Shown here: piece after piece, positions 41,664 to 49,339 of the stretch
How the letters are laid out: every line of letters begins with the position of its first letter
How positions within the stretch are numbered: position 1 is the stretch's first letter
Origin: Actinobacteria bacterium UBA2272
GTDB lineage: Bacteria; Actinomycetota; Coriobacteriia; Anaerosomatales; Anaerosomataceae
Assembly: GCA_002347725.1 (NCBI GenBank)
Contig: DDXA01000004.1
Location: 372,001-436,000 of the forward strand
Direction of reading: 5' to 3'
Length of the DNA: 64,000 bases
The notes under the pieces: model-generated
Seen by the model: only the letters and a program-made list of their open reading frames with translations
The model's database searches: none
Told to the model about the DNA's origin: nothing
Translations under genes and position numbers: made by a program

Positions 41664-42964
41664 AGGTCCCACGCCTCGGCGACGATCGCGCCAGCGAACC
41701 ACGATCCCGCGTCGGTGAGGGTCCAAGCGCCGTCGGCGGGCCTGAGCAAGCCGGCCTCCGCGAGGGCCGCGGCGTACGCGCACGAGCGCTCGTCGAGCGT
41801 TTCGGGCCGAACCTCGGCGGCCATCAGCTGTGTGACAAGCGGCCTCGCAAGCGACTCGGCGGCAGTGAATCGGCCTCCTCCGGCAAGCAGCGGGTGGGCG
41901 ACACCGGTCGATGCGTACCGGTCAACCTCGACATGCCGGTAGAAGTAGTCGCCGAACACGCCGTCGGCCGAGGAGCCGAGCGCGAGCAGGTCCTCGCCGC
42001 GCAGGGCGTGGCGGGCGTAGAGGTTGCCATCCTGCGGCAGCGCGAAGTGCGTGAGGTGGTTGCGCCGGTAGCCGAGTGATCCCAGCAGTGACGCGCCAGC
42101 GGCGAGCAGCGCGAAGTCGGCTGCGAGGCGCGCCTCATCGCGGATGCCGAGGCCCTGGCGTTCCATGAACCGGCGGTTATGCGGCCCGGCGTTGAGGTGG
42201 TAGAGCGACACGCCGTGCACACCCGCGGCGGTGAGGCGGGCGATGTCGGACCGGAGCGCCTCGGCGGTCTGACCCGGCAGGCCGTAGAGCAGGTCGGCGG
42301 AGACGACCCAGCCGCGCTCCAGGCACGCTTCGATGCGCTCGATCACCGTGCGTGGCGGCTCCCGTCTGCCAAGTGTCCGCCGCACTGCCGGGTCGAGGGT
42401 CTGCACACCAACGTGTATCCGCGTGAAGTCCAGGTGCGCGAGCACGTCGAGGTGCTCCTCGTCGAGCAGGCGCGACGTGCTTTCGAGTGCCCACTCGGTC
42501 CCCGCATGCGTTCGGAATGCATCGCGGATGGCGCTCGCGACGCCCTCGAACGCGTCGGCACCGATGGCGAGCGGCGTACCGCCGCCGAAGTGCACGGTGG
42601 TGACCCGCCGGGTTCCGATCCCAGGAAGCGCCGCCCACCGTACCAACTCGCGCGCGAGTGTCTCGAGGTAGCGGTCCACAGTGTCACGTGAGGTGCGGGG
42701 TGCGACCGTGGCGTGACAGTCGCAAAACGGGCAACGCGTCTCGCAGAACGGCAGGTGGACGTAGATCGAGATCGGGCCGCTCTCGGCCCGCGCGGTGATG
42801 ACGTCCGCAAGCGCGTCCCAGGCCTGGGCCGGACCGTCGGGCAGGCCGCGGGTCACCCATCGCGGCTGCGGCATCCCCTCACCCACCGGCCAGCGAGTGG
42901 CCGCGGAGTCCCACGCGGCGCGAACGGCCGACGGCATCGCGGCGCTGAGGTCGGCGCCGCTCAC
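41642..42964 (-). CDS. HemN/HemW-like radical SAM protein of the Cys-repeat peptide operon
   Basis: A 440-residue radical SAM enzyme of the HemN/HemW type. The cluster motif is CETRCPFCDC (C74, C78, C81, C83), following the VHLPF lead of HemN. TTVHFGGGTP, FTRIHVGVQTLDP and SADLLYGLPGQTAEALRSD are the SAM-binding and family strands, and YHLNAGPHNRRF is active-site-like. GTG 42964 overlaps the preceding stop in a GTGA. HemN-like enzymes in peptide clusters are often class C methyltransferases with two bound SAMs. Chemistry on the Cys-repeat peptide is inferred from its place as last gene of the operon. Confidence 0.82.
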   Translation of the reverse strand: MSGADLSAAMPSAVRAAWDSAATRWPVGEGMPQPRWVTRGLPDGPAQAWDALADVITARAESGPISIYVHLPFCETRCPFCDCHATVAPRTSRDTVDRYLETLARELVRWAALPGIGTRRVTTVHFGGGTPLAIGADAFEGVASAIRDAFRTHAGTEWALESTSRLLDEEHLDVLAHLDFTRIHVGVQTLDPAVRRTLGRREPPRTVIERIEACLERGWVVSADLLYGLPGQTAEALRSDIARLTAAGVHGVSLYHLNAGPHNRRFMERQGLGIRDEARLAADFALLAAGASLLGSLGYRRNHLTHFALPQDGNLYARHALRGEDLLALGSSADGVFGDYFYRHVEVDRYASTGVAHPLLAGGGRFTAAESLARPLVTQLMAAEVRPETLDERSCAYAAALAEAGLLRPADGAWTLTDAGSWFAGAIVAEAWDLYSATRR

Positions 42965-43908
42965 CCGTGCGCCCCCTCACCGTGTTCCCCCGCTTCGGCT
43001 CCGCTCGCGTGGAACGAGCGGCACCACTCACAGCGGTCGCACGCCTTGTCGCAGGTGAGCGTGTGCGCGAAGAACGCACGGGTGACGGCCGGAGCCCGCA
43101 CGGCGGTCACCGGTCCCCCGCCGATCTCGTCGAGCGCGCGTGGCGTCCGCTCGGCATACGCACGGAGCACGCGCAGGTAGTGCACGGGGTCGGCGAGCGT
43201 CACCCGGCCGTCGAGCTTGAGCTCGTCATAGAGGCCGTCGAACAGGTCGAGGTGTTGCGGCAGTATCCACGCGCCGGTGAGCGCGAGCCACGGCTCGCGC
43301 TCGAGCAGCCCGGCGCAGAGCGAAGCCGGCGTCGGCATGCCCGAGTTCATCTCGGCGAAGTGCTGGGTACGGTAGACGCACCCCGGAAGGCAGCCCTCGT
43401 TGACCATGAGGCGGATGCGGCCACCGAAGGCGGCTTTGAGCGCGGCGAGCGCACGCGTGTCGCGCACGATCCGTCCCGACGGTGTGAGCGAGTCGAAGAT
43501 GCCCTCGAGGTAGACCGCCTGTGCAGGAGTGGAGACCTCAAGCAGCGTGGAGGCCGAAAGCCGCAGGTCCGGGAGCGCCTCGCGGATGAGCCGCGCCAGG
43601 CCGACGCTCGCCACAACCGCCTCGGCGACGCCGTACTCGGACACGAGTTCCTGAAGCGGCGGGCGCACGGCCTCGAACACCGCCTCGGCTGAGCCCTCGT
43701 GCACGACCGGGTTGAGCAGCACCGACGTGCGCACGCCCCCGCGCCCGAGGAAGTCGGCTCTGTGGCTGACGGGCTGCGGCGGACGGCCCGAACCGAGCGG
43801 CGCCTCGGGCATCGGCACGTAGACCGTCACCTCGTCGCCGGGAACCACCTCGCGCACGCGCTCCCAGAACGCGGGCGGCTGGTCGATGTACGGCAGCACC
43901 CAGCGCAT
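42961..43908 (-). CDS. U32/UbiV-like protein of the Cys-repeat peptide operon
   Basis: A 315-residue protein with features of the peptidase U32/UbiU-UbiV superfamily. It has strand-rich N-terminal segments (VVASVGLARLIREALPDLR, LSASTLLEVSTPAQAVYL) and the NEGCLPGCVYRTQHF Cys motif near residue 170-184. A C-terminal Cys cluster CDKACDRCEWC follows near the end. Superfamily members bind 4Fe-4S and either hydroxylate ubiquinone precursors without oxygen or act on peptides/RNA. ATG 43908 lies 6 bases after the previous stop. In this operon it might hydroxylate or cleave the peptide. No direct evidence of either. Confidence 0.6.
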   Translation of the reverse strand: MRWVLPYIDQPPAFWERVREVVPGDEVTVYVPMPEAPLGSGRPPQPVSHRADFLGRGGVRTSVLLNPVVHEGSAEAVFEAVRPPLQELVSEYGVAEAVVASVGLARLIREALPDLRLSASTLLEVSTPAQAVYLEGIFDSLTPSGRIVRDTRALAALKAAFGGRIRLMVNEGCLPGCVYRTQHFAEMNSGMPTPASLCAGLLEREPWLALTGAWILPQHLDLFDGLYDELKLDGRVTLADPVHYLRVLRAYAERTPRALDEIGGGPVTAVRAPAVTRAFFAHTLTCDKACDRCEWCRSFHASGAEAGEHGEGAHG

Positions 43909-43914
43909 GCGTCC

Positions 43915-44883
43915 CTACCCTTCGCCCATCGGCGCCGCTGACGCTCGGAAGCGGCGTCCCTGACGCGCACGACATCCGCCGTTGCATCTGCCGGCCGCAC
44001 GGTGCGCGCACGTCTCGCACAGCTCGTACGTTCGCGCAGCGGGTGCGAGCCGGTCCAGGTGCTCCTCGAAAGTCGCGGTGAGCCCCTGCCGTGTGGCGGT
44101 GACGCCGAGCGGGATGCGCACCACATCCGCAAGCGCGTAGCAGGCGATCGCGACTCCCTCGGGCAAGATGTCGACGATCGGCGCGCAGCGCGTCCCGACC
44201 GCCTCGACGACCTCCGGGTGGGCGGCAGCGAAGCTCTCGGAGAACATGCACGGTGTCAGGCCGCAGTCGAACCCGACCGTCACGCCGGCGGCCCCGGCGA
44301 CTGCGACGAAGCGCTCGATCGTCGCGCCGATCGCCGCGAGATCCCCGGTGTCCGCGCTCCGGTTGTGCCCGCCGAGCACGGGATGCGCCACGCCGATCCG
44401 GACGCGCGGCGTGAGCCCGTACTGCGCCACCCACTCGAGGAGGAACGACGGGTCGTCATCGGGCGCAAGAAGCGTCATGCCGAGCTCTACGCGCTCGCCG
44501 AGGGTCTCGCACAGGAGCCGCTGGGTGACGCCGAGGGCGGTGCCGGCGGGAGCCTCCGGCGTCGCGTTCAGGAACACCCTCACCCGCCCGGCGGGAAGCG
44601 CCGCCAGATGGGCGACCGCCGCCTCGGGCACGAGGCCGCCGGTCATCACCGTCAGCGCGAAGCCGCGCTCGAGGGCGCGGTCGGCGAGCGAGGCGAACGC
44701 CGGGTGGAGCATCGGCTCGCCGCCGAGAAGGCGCGCGTCGGGGACGCCCGACCGCTCGAGGAAGTCGAGTGCGGCCTCGAAGACATCGGCGCTCATGTCG
44801 AGCGGACCCGTCGCACGCTCGTCGGCGGCGAAGCAGAACGGGCAGGCGCGCTCGCAGCGTCGCGTTATGGACAGGTTCGCCAC
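43915..44883 (-). CDS. Radical SAM protein D of the Cys-repeat peptide operon
   Basis: A 322-residue radical SAM protein that begins almost directly with the cluster motif (SITRRCERACPFCFAADE; C10, C14, C17) and then LLGGEPMLHPAF, the SAM-binding GGE. The C-terminus carries additional cysteines (CETCAHRAAGRCNGGC) and CAPIVDILPEGVAIACY, a SPASM-like pattern. Start ambiguous: GTG 44883 (used here) or ATG 44925, which would overlap the preceding gene by 35 bases and lacks a ribosome site. The stop of gene C lies 8 bases upstream of the GTG. Substrate presumably the Cys-repeat peptide. Confidence 0.82.
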   Translation of the reverse strand: MANLSITRRCERACPFCFAADERATGPLDMSADVFEAALDFLERSGVPDARLLGGEPMLHPAFASLADRALERGFALTVMTGGLVPEAAVAHLAALPAGRVRVFLNATPEAPAGTALGVTQRLLCETLGERVELGMTLLAPDDDPSFLLEWVAQYGLTPRVRIGVAHPVLGGHNRSADTGDLAAIGATIERFVAVAGAAGVTVGFDCGLTPCMFSESFAAAHPEVVEAVGTRCAPIVDILPEGVAIACYALADVVRIPLGVTATRQGLTATFEEHLDRLAPAARTYELCETCAHRAAGRCNGGCRARQGRRFRASAAPMGEG

Positions 44884-44890
44884 GGCGGCT

Positions 44891-46282
44891 TCACCACGTC
44901 TTCGCCCAGCTGCGCAGGCGGTCATCGGCGTTGAGCGCGAGCGCCTCGGCTGCGGCCGGCCGCGCAAGCATCCGCACCGCATCGGCGGCATCTCCGATGC
45001 TGGCGAGCAGCCGGCTCGCCGTGATGAGGCGGATGGCCCGGCAACGGTCGTCGTACTCAGGCGAGCAGCCGGGCGGCGTCTGCTCCACGTGGCAACCACC
45101 TGCGCACGTGTACCGGCAGAAGCACCTCTCGCACCGCGGCTTGACGGTGATCGCCCGCGCGATCGCGCCCAGGCGTCGCGTGTTGAGCCGCACGGCACCG
45201 GTGGCGTCCACCCGCCCGAGCGACAGCTCGAGGCCATTGGCGCGCCACCGCTCCGGGTCGAGATAGCAGGCGGTGACCGAACCGTCGGGCCAGAGCATCA
45301 GCGTGCCGCGGCCGAGCGGACACGACGTGGTTCGCGGTCCCACCAGTTCCGAGGCGCTGTGCACCACGCGTACCCCGTACTCGGCAGCGACCGCTTCGGC
45401 GGCCATCACTCCGCTGGCGAAGGCGTACGGGTCGGGTGCGCGCAGACCCGCCTCGACGCCACGCGGGGTCTCCACGAGCATCTCGAAGGCGAGCACGTCG
45501 AACGTGAACTCGCGGCAGAAGTGCCCGGCGATCTCGGGCATAGCGTCCACCGAGCGGTTCGTCACGCACGTGCGCAGACAGACCTCGGCGGGGTACCTGC
45601 CGAGTCGCCGGATCGTGGCTGCCACCTCGGCATACGTCCCGCGCCCGTCGCGGTGGCGCCGGATGCCGTCGTGCAGCGCCTCGTCCCCCTCGATCGAGAT
45701 GACCACCGAGTCGATCTCGTCGCCGAGGAACGTCGCGGTCTCGGCATCGCAGACGCCGTTGGTGGTGAGTTCGAATGCGGGCACGAGCCCGGCCTTCGCG
45801 CATGCCGAGCGCGTGTACGCGACGATGTTCTCCACCGCCCGACGCGCCACAAGCGGCTCGCCGCCGAAGAAGTGCACCCGCATGGTGTGCTCGCGCTTGC
45901 GGCGGAGTTCGGCGGCCACCCGGTCGATGAGCGGGTAGGCGAGGCGCGGGTCGAGCACGGTGATCGGCGCATCATCCGACCCGAAGTCGCAGTGAAGGCA
46001 CGAGATGTTGCACGCCCGCGTGGGCATGATGACGAGCTTGTCCTCATCGCGCTCGCGGTGGTCCACGGCGCCCGGCACCGCCACGGTCAGCCTCTGCCAG
46101 AGGTCGAGCGCGTCGAGGGAGGGCGCCTGGCGCGCCGGCCCCACGCACTCGGCAAGTCCGCCGAGTGCGGCGCGGTTCACGACCGCCACGCTCCAGGTGG
46201 CCGGCGCGAAGAGCATCCAGCGGTCCGCGAGCGGGAGTGCGTAGACCTCGTCCGGGTCGATGGTCGGTGGCATCGTCGTCAT
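44891..46282 (-). CDS. Radical SAM/SPASM protein C of the Cys-repeat peptide operon
   Basis: A 463-residue radical SAM/SPASM enzyme. An N-terminal 75-residue domain (YALPLADRWMLFAPATWSVA) resembles the substrate-binding prelude of peptide maturases. The cluster motif is CNISCLHC (C91, C95, C98), then VHFFGGEPLVA. SPASM cysteines lie in CPLGRGTLMLWPDGSVTACY and CERCFCRYTCAGGC, with CSPEYDDRC at the end. Such enzymes bind two extra 4Fe-4S clusters. ATG 46282 overlaps the stop of gene B (ATGA). Probably builds thioether or C-C links in the peptide. Confidence 0.88.
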   Translation of the reverse strand: MTTMPPTIDPDEVYALPLADRWMLFAPATWSVAVVNRAALGGLAECVGPARQAPSLDALDLWQRLTVAVPGAVDHRERDEDKLVIMPTRACNISCLHCDFGSDDAPITVLDPRLAYPLIDRVAAELRRKREHTMRVHFFGGEPLVARRAVENIVAYTRSACAKAGLVPAFELTTNGVCDAETATFLGDEIDSVVISIEGDEALHDGIRRHRDGRGTYAEVAATIRRLGRYPAEVCLRTCVTNRSVDAMPEIAGHFCREFTFDVLAFEMLVETPRGVEAGLRAPDPYAFASGVMAAEAVAAEYGVRVVHSASELVGPRTTSCPLGRGTLMLWPDGSVTACYLDPERWRANGLELSLGRVDATGAVRLNTRRLGAIARAITVKPRCERCFCRYTCAGGCHVEQTPPGCSPEYDDRCRAIRLITASRLLASIGDAADAVRMLARPAAAEALALNADDRLRSWAKTW

Positions 46283-47364
46283 GCGAGCACCGCCTCTGCC
46301 GCCAGACGCAGCTGCGCCCTGCAGCGGAACGTGCCCCGGTGCGGCGCGCCGGAGCCGGTGCCGAGCATGCAGATGTCGGGACACCCCCTCGAGCACGCGT
46401 GCTCAAGCGGGCAGTCGCGGCACTCCTCGGGCACGTGTCCGCACGCGGCCGCAAGCTCCGCGATCCGTGCAGAGTCGAGTTCGAAGCGGCCGGTGACAGG
46501 GTGGGCGCCACCCATACGGACGCGCCGGGCATCGATGCCCTCGGCACGCGACTCGAGAAAGCACCCGGTGGCGATCCCGTCGGGCGTGAGATCCACCACG
46601 CCCCGCAGCACGTTGCAGTGCGGGCCGTGCGGCTCGTTCGGGCGCATGAGCGAGGTGGTCACGGGCACGCCGAGCTCGGCGCCCGCGCGCCGCGCCACGA
46701 GGAAGCCGTCGCAGAACGCGTCGGCATCGTCGGCCGTGAGCGCCACAGTGGCGCCGGGGTTCGCGTAGACCGGCTCGAGGCGCACCTCGGCGGCCCCCAG
46801 TGTGCCGGCGGTGTACGCGACGACATCCGACTGCATCCCGAGCGATTCGGCGGTCACCGTCGCCCGCACGTGGAAGGGCCTCCCGGACTCTCGTAGCGCA
46901 GCAGCCGACCGTTCGACATGTGGCGAGCTCGGCCCCCCTCCGCGGGCCGGCCGCTGCGCGTCCTGGACGGCGGGCGGGCCGTCGCAGGAGAGGCCGATGA
47001 GGTCGAACTCGGCCGCCGCCCACCGGGCGGTCTCCTCGGGCACGACGCCGTTGGTGGCGACGTAGGTGCGAAGCGGTACACCCGCCGCCGCCGCGCGCTC
47101 GCGCAGGATGCCGAGTATGCGCGCGGCGTCATCGCGGTCGAGCAGCGGCTCACCACCGCCAAGGAGCGCGAACGTCATCGCGACGCCGCGACGCGCGCAC
47201 GAAGCGGCCACGATGTCCGCGGCATCGGCGAGCACGCGATCCGAGATCGGCGGGCCCGCAGCGGTGACGGGCGATGCGTGGCAGTAGCGGCATGCGAGGT
47301 TGCACTTATTGGAGCAGAAGACCGTGAGGCACTCCGGCAAGAACCCGGCCGACATGACGGCCAT
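46279..47364 (-). CDS. Radical SAM/SPASM protein B of the Cys-repeat peptide operon
   Basis: A 361-residue radical SAM/SPASM enzyme. The cluster motif FCSNKCNLACRYCHASP (C21, C25, C28) is preceded by only 20 residues, and LLGGGEPLLD is the GGE motif. SPASM cysteines include CNVLRGVVDLTPDGIATGCF and CRDCPLEHACSRGCPDIC. ATG 47364 overlaps the preceding stop (ATGA). It lacks the N-terminal prelude seen in A and C. A role in peptide modification follows from the operon. Confidence 0.88.
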   Translation of the reverse strand: MAVMSAGFLPECLTVFCSNKCNLACRYCHASPVTAAGPPISDRVLADAADIVAASCARRGVAMTFALLGGGEPLLDRDDAARILGILRERAAAAGVPLRTYVATNGVVPEETARWAAAEFDLIGLSCDGPPAVQDAQRPARGGGPSSPHVERSAAALRESGRPFHVRATVTAESLGMQSDVVAYTAGTLGAAEVRLEPVYANPGATVALTADDADAFCDGFLVARRAGAELGVPVTTSLMRPNEPHGPHCNVLRGVVDLTPDGIATGCFLESRAEGIDARRVRMGGAHPVTGRFELDSARIAELAAACGHVPEECRDCPLEHACSRGCPDICMLGTGSGAPHRGTFRCRAQLRLAAEAVLA

Positions 47365-48764
47365 CAGGACCGCTCCACGCAAAGGTGCGGGCCAACGGCG
47401 ACGGCTGACACGGGGGGTGCCTCGCCGGTCGGCTTCGTGGGATCCTGGCCCGCAAGCGCGCACTCGAGCATGTCGTACACGAGTGCGCGGGTGATCTCGC
47501 ACCGGCCGGTGGACTCCCCGTCTCCGCGGCCGCTGTCGATCGTCTTGGCTGCACAGTCGCCAGCGCACGCGTAGACACAGAAGCAGTGCGCACAGCCCTG
47601 CCGACGCGTCTTCGCTCCCGCCCGGATGGCGGCGACCTGCTCCTCGTCCACGACGATCGCCGAACCGTCAGGCTCGATGTGTCCGTAGAAGAACTCGGCG
47701 GCGAGCGGGTCGTCCGGATGCAGGATCTCGTAACAGCACGTAAGGTCCCCGTGGGGTGTGACGCCGAACGTAGGCCGGGCGAACGAGCAGAACGCGGGTG
47801 CCGACCCTGAGATGCGCGCACCCGAGTACGTTAGCCGCCGGCCGTACCCTTCGGCCACCGTCCTCGCCTGGCGGTACGCTGCCACAAAGGCCTCCGGCTC
47901 TGGCGCCTGGAGGTGTGAGGCCGTGGCGCGCCCGCGCGCGTAGAGGGGCTCGGCTCTGATCGTACGCGCGTGCGTGTTCTCGCACAGGTACGCGACGCTC
48001 CCGGCGAGCGCCGGCAGCGACTCGGCCGTGACCGTCATCCTGATGGAGTAGGAAAGCCCGCCGCTCTCGAAGATGGCGAGCGAACGCAGCACGGTGGCCA
48101 GCGACGGGCCTCCACCGGGTGTGATCCGCGACCGGTCGTGCACCGCCGGCGTGCCGTCGATCGAGACCGTCGCGCTGGCGATGTGCGCGGCGATGTAGGC
48201 CGCCTGTTCCTCGGTGTAAAACCCGTTCGTGCCGATGGACAGCGACGTCTTCACGCCCGCCGCCGCACTCTCGGCCTCCACGAACTCCACCGCGCGCCGG
48301 AACAGCGGCCAGCAAGCGCCCACGTCACCTCCGTGGAACGCGACGCGCGCGTCCCTGCCGAGCCGCTGAGCGTTGCCAAGGACGAAGCGGACCGCACGCT
48401 CGAGCACGGGCCAGTCGATGTCGCGCCCTGCTCCGCCCTCGCAGTAGCAGTACACGCACCTGAGCGTGCACTTGTGGGTGAGGAAGAGCGTCACCGACGT
48501 TGGCTCGAACACCTCCGGCCACACCGGGTCGAACGTGCGTCGGACCTCATCGGGCACGCGCGCGAGGTCGGCCACTGTTTCGGGCTCAAGACCGATCGCC
48601 CGGGCTGCGTCCTCGTCGGCGCCCAGCGCGGCGCGGAACCGCTCGACGTATGCATCGTTGGCCTCGAGCACGAGGCCCTGGAGCGGGGCGTAGAGCAGCG
48701 GCCGGTCCCCGTCGCGGGAGACCAGGAACACGGTATCGCCGAGGGCCTGCCAGGAGATCCCCAT
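47364..48764 (-). CDS. Radical SAM/SPASM protein A of the Cys-repeat peptide operon
   Basis: A 466-residue radical SAM/SPASM protein, first enzyme after the peptide gene. The N-terminal domain (TVFLVSRDGDRPLLYAPLQG) is a prelude of the type seen in peptide maturases such as QhpD. The cluster motif is CTLRCVYCYC (C99, C103, C106) and VAFHGGDVGACW stands at the GGE position. SPASM cysteines: CSFARPTFGVTPHGDLTCCY, then CAHCFCVYACAGDC and a late Cys. ATG 48764 follows AAAGGAAGG; upstream the frame is open but would run antisense through the peptide gene, so it is not used. Confidence 0.88.
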   Translation of the reverse strand: MGISWQALGDTVFLVSRDGDRPLLYAPLQGLVLEANDAYVERFRAALGADEDAARAIGLEPETVADLARVPDEVRRTFDPVWPEVFEPTSVTLFLTHKCTLRCVYCYCEGGAGRDIDWPVLERAVRFVLGNAQRLGRDARVAFHGGDVGACWPLFRRAVEFVEAESAAAGVKTSLSIGTNGFYTEEQAAYIAAHIASATVSIDGTPAVHDRSRITPGGGPSLATVLRSLAIFESGGLSYSIRMTVTAESLPALAGSVAYLCENTHARTIRAEPLYARGRATASHLQAPEPEAFVAAYRQARTVAEGYGRRLTYSGARISGSAPAFCSFARPTFGVTPHGDLTCCYEILHPDDPLAAEFFYGHIEPDGSAIVVDEEQVAAIRAGAKTRRQGCAHCFCVYACAGDCAAKTIDSGRGDGESTGRCEITRALVYDMLECALAGQDPTKPTGEAPPVSAVAVGPHLCVERS

Positions 48765-48795
48765 GCCTTCCTTTGCCCGCACGCGTCGCAGTCGC

Positions 48796-49254
48796 TTAGG
48801 TGGGATACCAGTAGTGGCCGCCGCCGCCCACGGAGTCGCACGTGCAGTCGCCCTCGCAGGTGCAGACGCTGTCGCACGAGCAGTCACCCTCGCATGTGCA
48901 CACGGCTTCGCAGGTGCACACCGCATCGCAACTGCACTCGTTGTCGCAGGTGCAGACCGTTTCGCAGGTGCAGACCGCATCGCATTCGCAGTCGCTGATG
49001 TCGTCGGTGTCGGTCTCCTCGTCGGACTGGGTGGTGCATCCGTCCTCGTCCTCGGCATCGCACGTGCAGGCGGCCGAGAACGGCAGGCATCCACCGAGAA
49101 CCGTGACGAGCGCACCCGCGCCCGCACCCGCGGCGGTCGCCTTCACGAACGTGCGGCGGTTCATCCCCGTGCGATCCGGGGCGGGCAGCTGCGCGATCCG
49201 AAAGACCTTCGGCTCTTCCGGCTCCCCCGCGCTACCCCTGGGGTCCTCGCTCAT
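48796..49254 (-). CDS. Tat-type Cys-rich repeat peptide, candidate RiPP precursor
   Basis: A 152-residue protein, ATG 49254 after GGAGGGGGC. Residues 1-30 are a polar leader. At 31-36 stands MNRRTF, a twin-arginine motif, then a hydrophobic stretch and a lipobox VLGGC (C56). An acidic stretch (about 66-88) leads to nine hexapeptides from 89 to 142, each C-x-C-[D/E]-x-x (for example CTCETV, CSCDAV, CTCEGD). All 18 Cys and all nine acidic positions are conserved. The tail is GGGGHYWYPT. Four radical SAM genes follow. Cys next to Asp/Glu recalls Cys-to-Asp/Glu thioethers made by QhpD and freyrasin-type enzymes. It may also fold as a metal-binding or beta-helical structure. Confidence 0.82.
   Translation of the reverse strand: MSEDPRGSAGEPEEPKVFRIAQLPAPDRTGMNRRTFVKATAAGAGAGALVTVLGGCLPFSAACTCDAEDEDGCTTQSDEETDTDDISDCECDAVCTCETVCTCDNECSCDAVCTCEAVCTCEGDCSCDSVCTCEGDCTCDSVGGGGHYWYPT
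48829..48990 (-). repeat. Nine 18-bp tandem repeats encoding CxC[D/E]xx
   Basis: Exactly nine 18-base units (162 bases) within the peptide gene, encoding residues 89-142. Cys and acidic codons are constant, while positions 2, 5 and 6 vary (Thr/Ser/Glu; Ala/Thr/Asn/Gly/Ser; Val/Asp/Glu). The DNA differs between units at several silent and variable positions, so expansion is not very recent. Confidence 0.9.
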
Positions 49255-49339
49255 CGCAGCGCCCCCTCCGCATCTGCAATATCCCGCAGCCTCATCATAC
49301 TCCGCCAGCCGACACGCACAACGGTCGGCGCCGCGGGCC

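Noticed and set aside
48829..48990. CRISPR-like array
   Set aside because: Eighteen-base repeats without spacers, in frame and coding for the Cys repeat.
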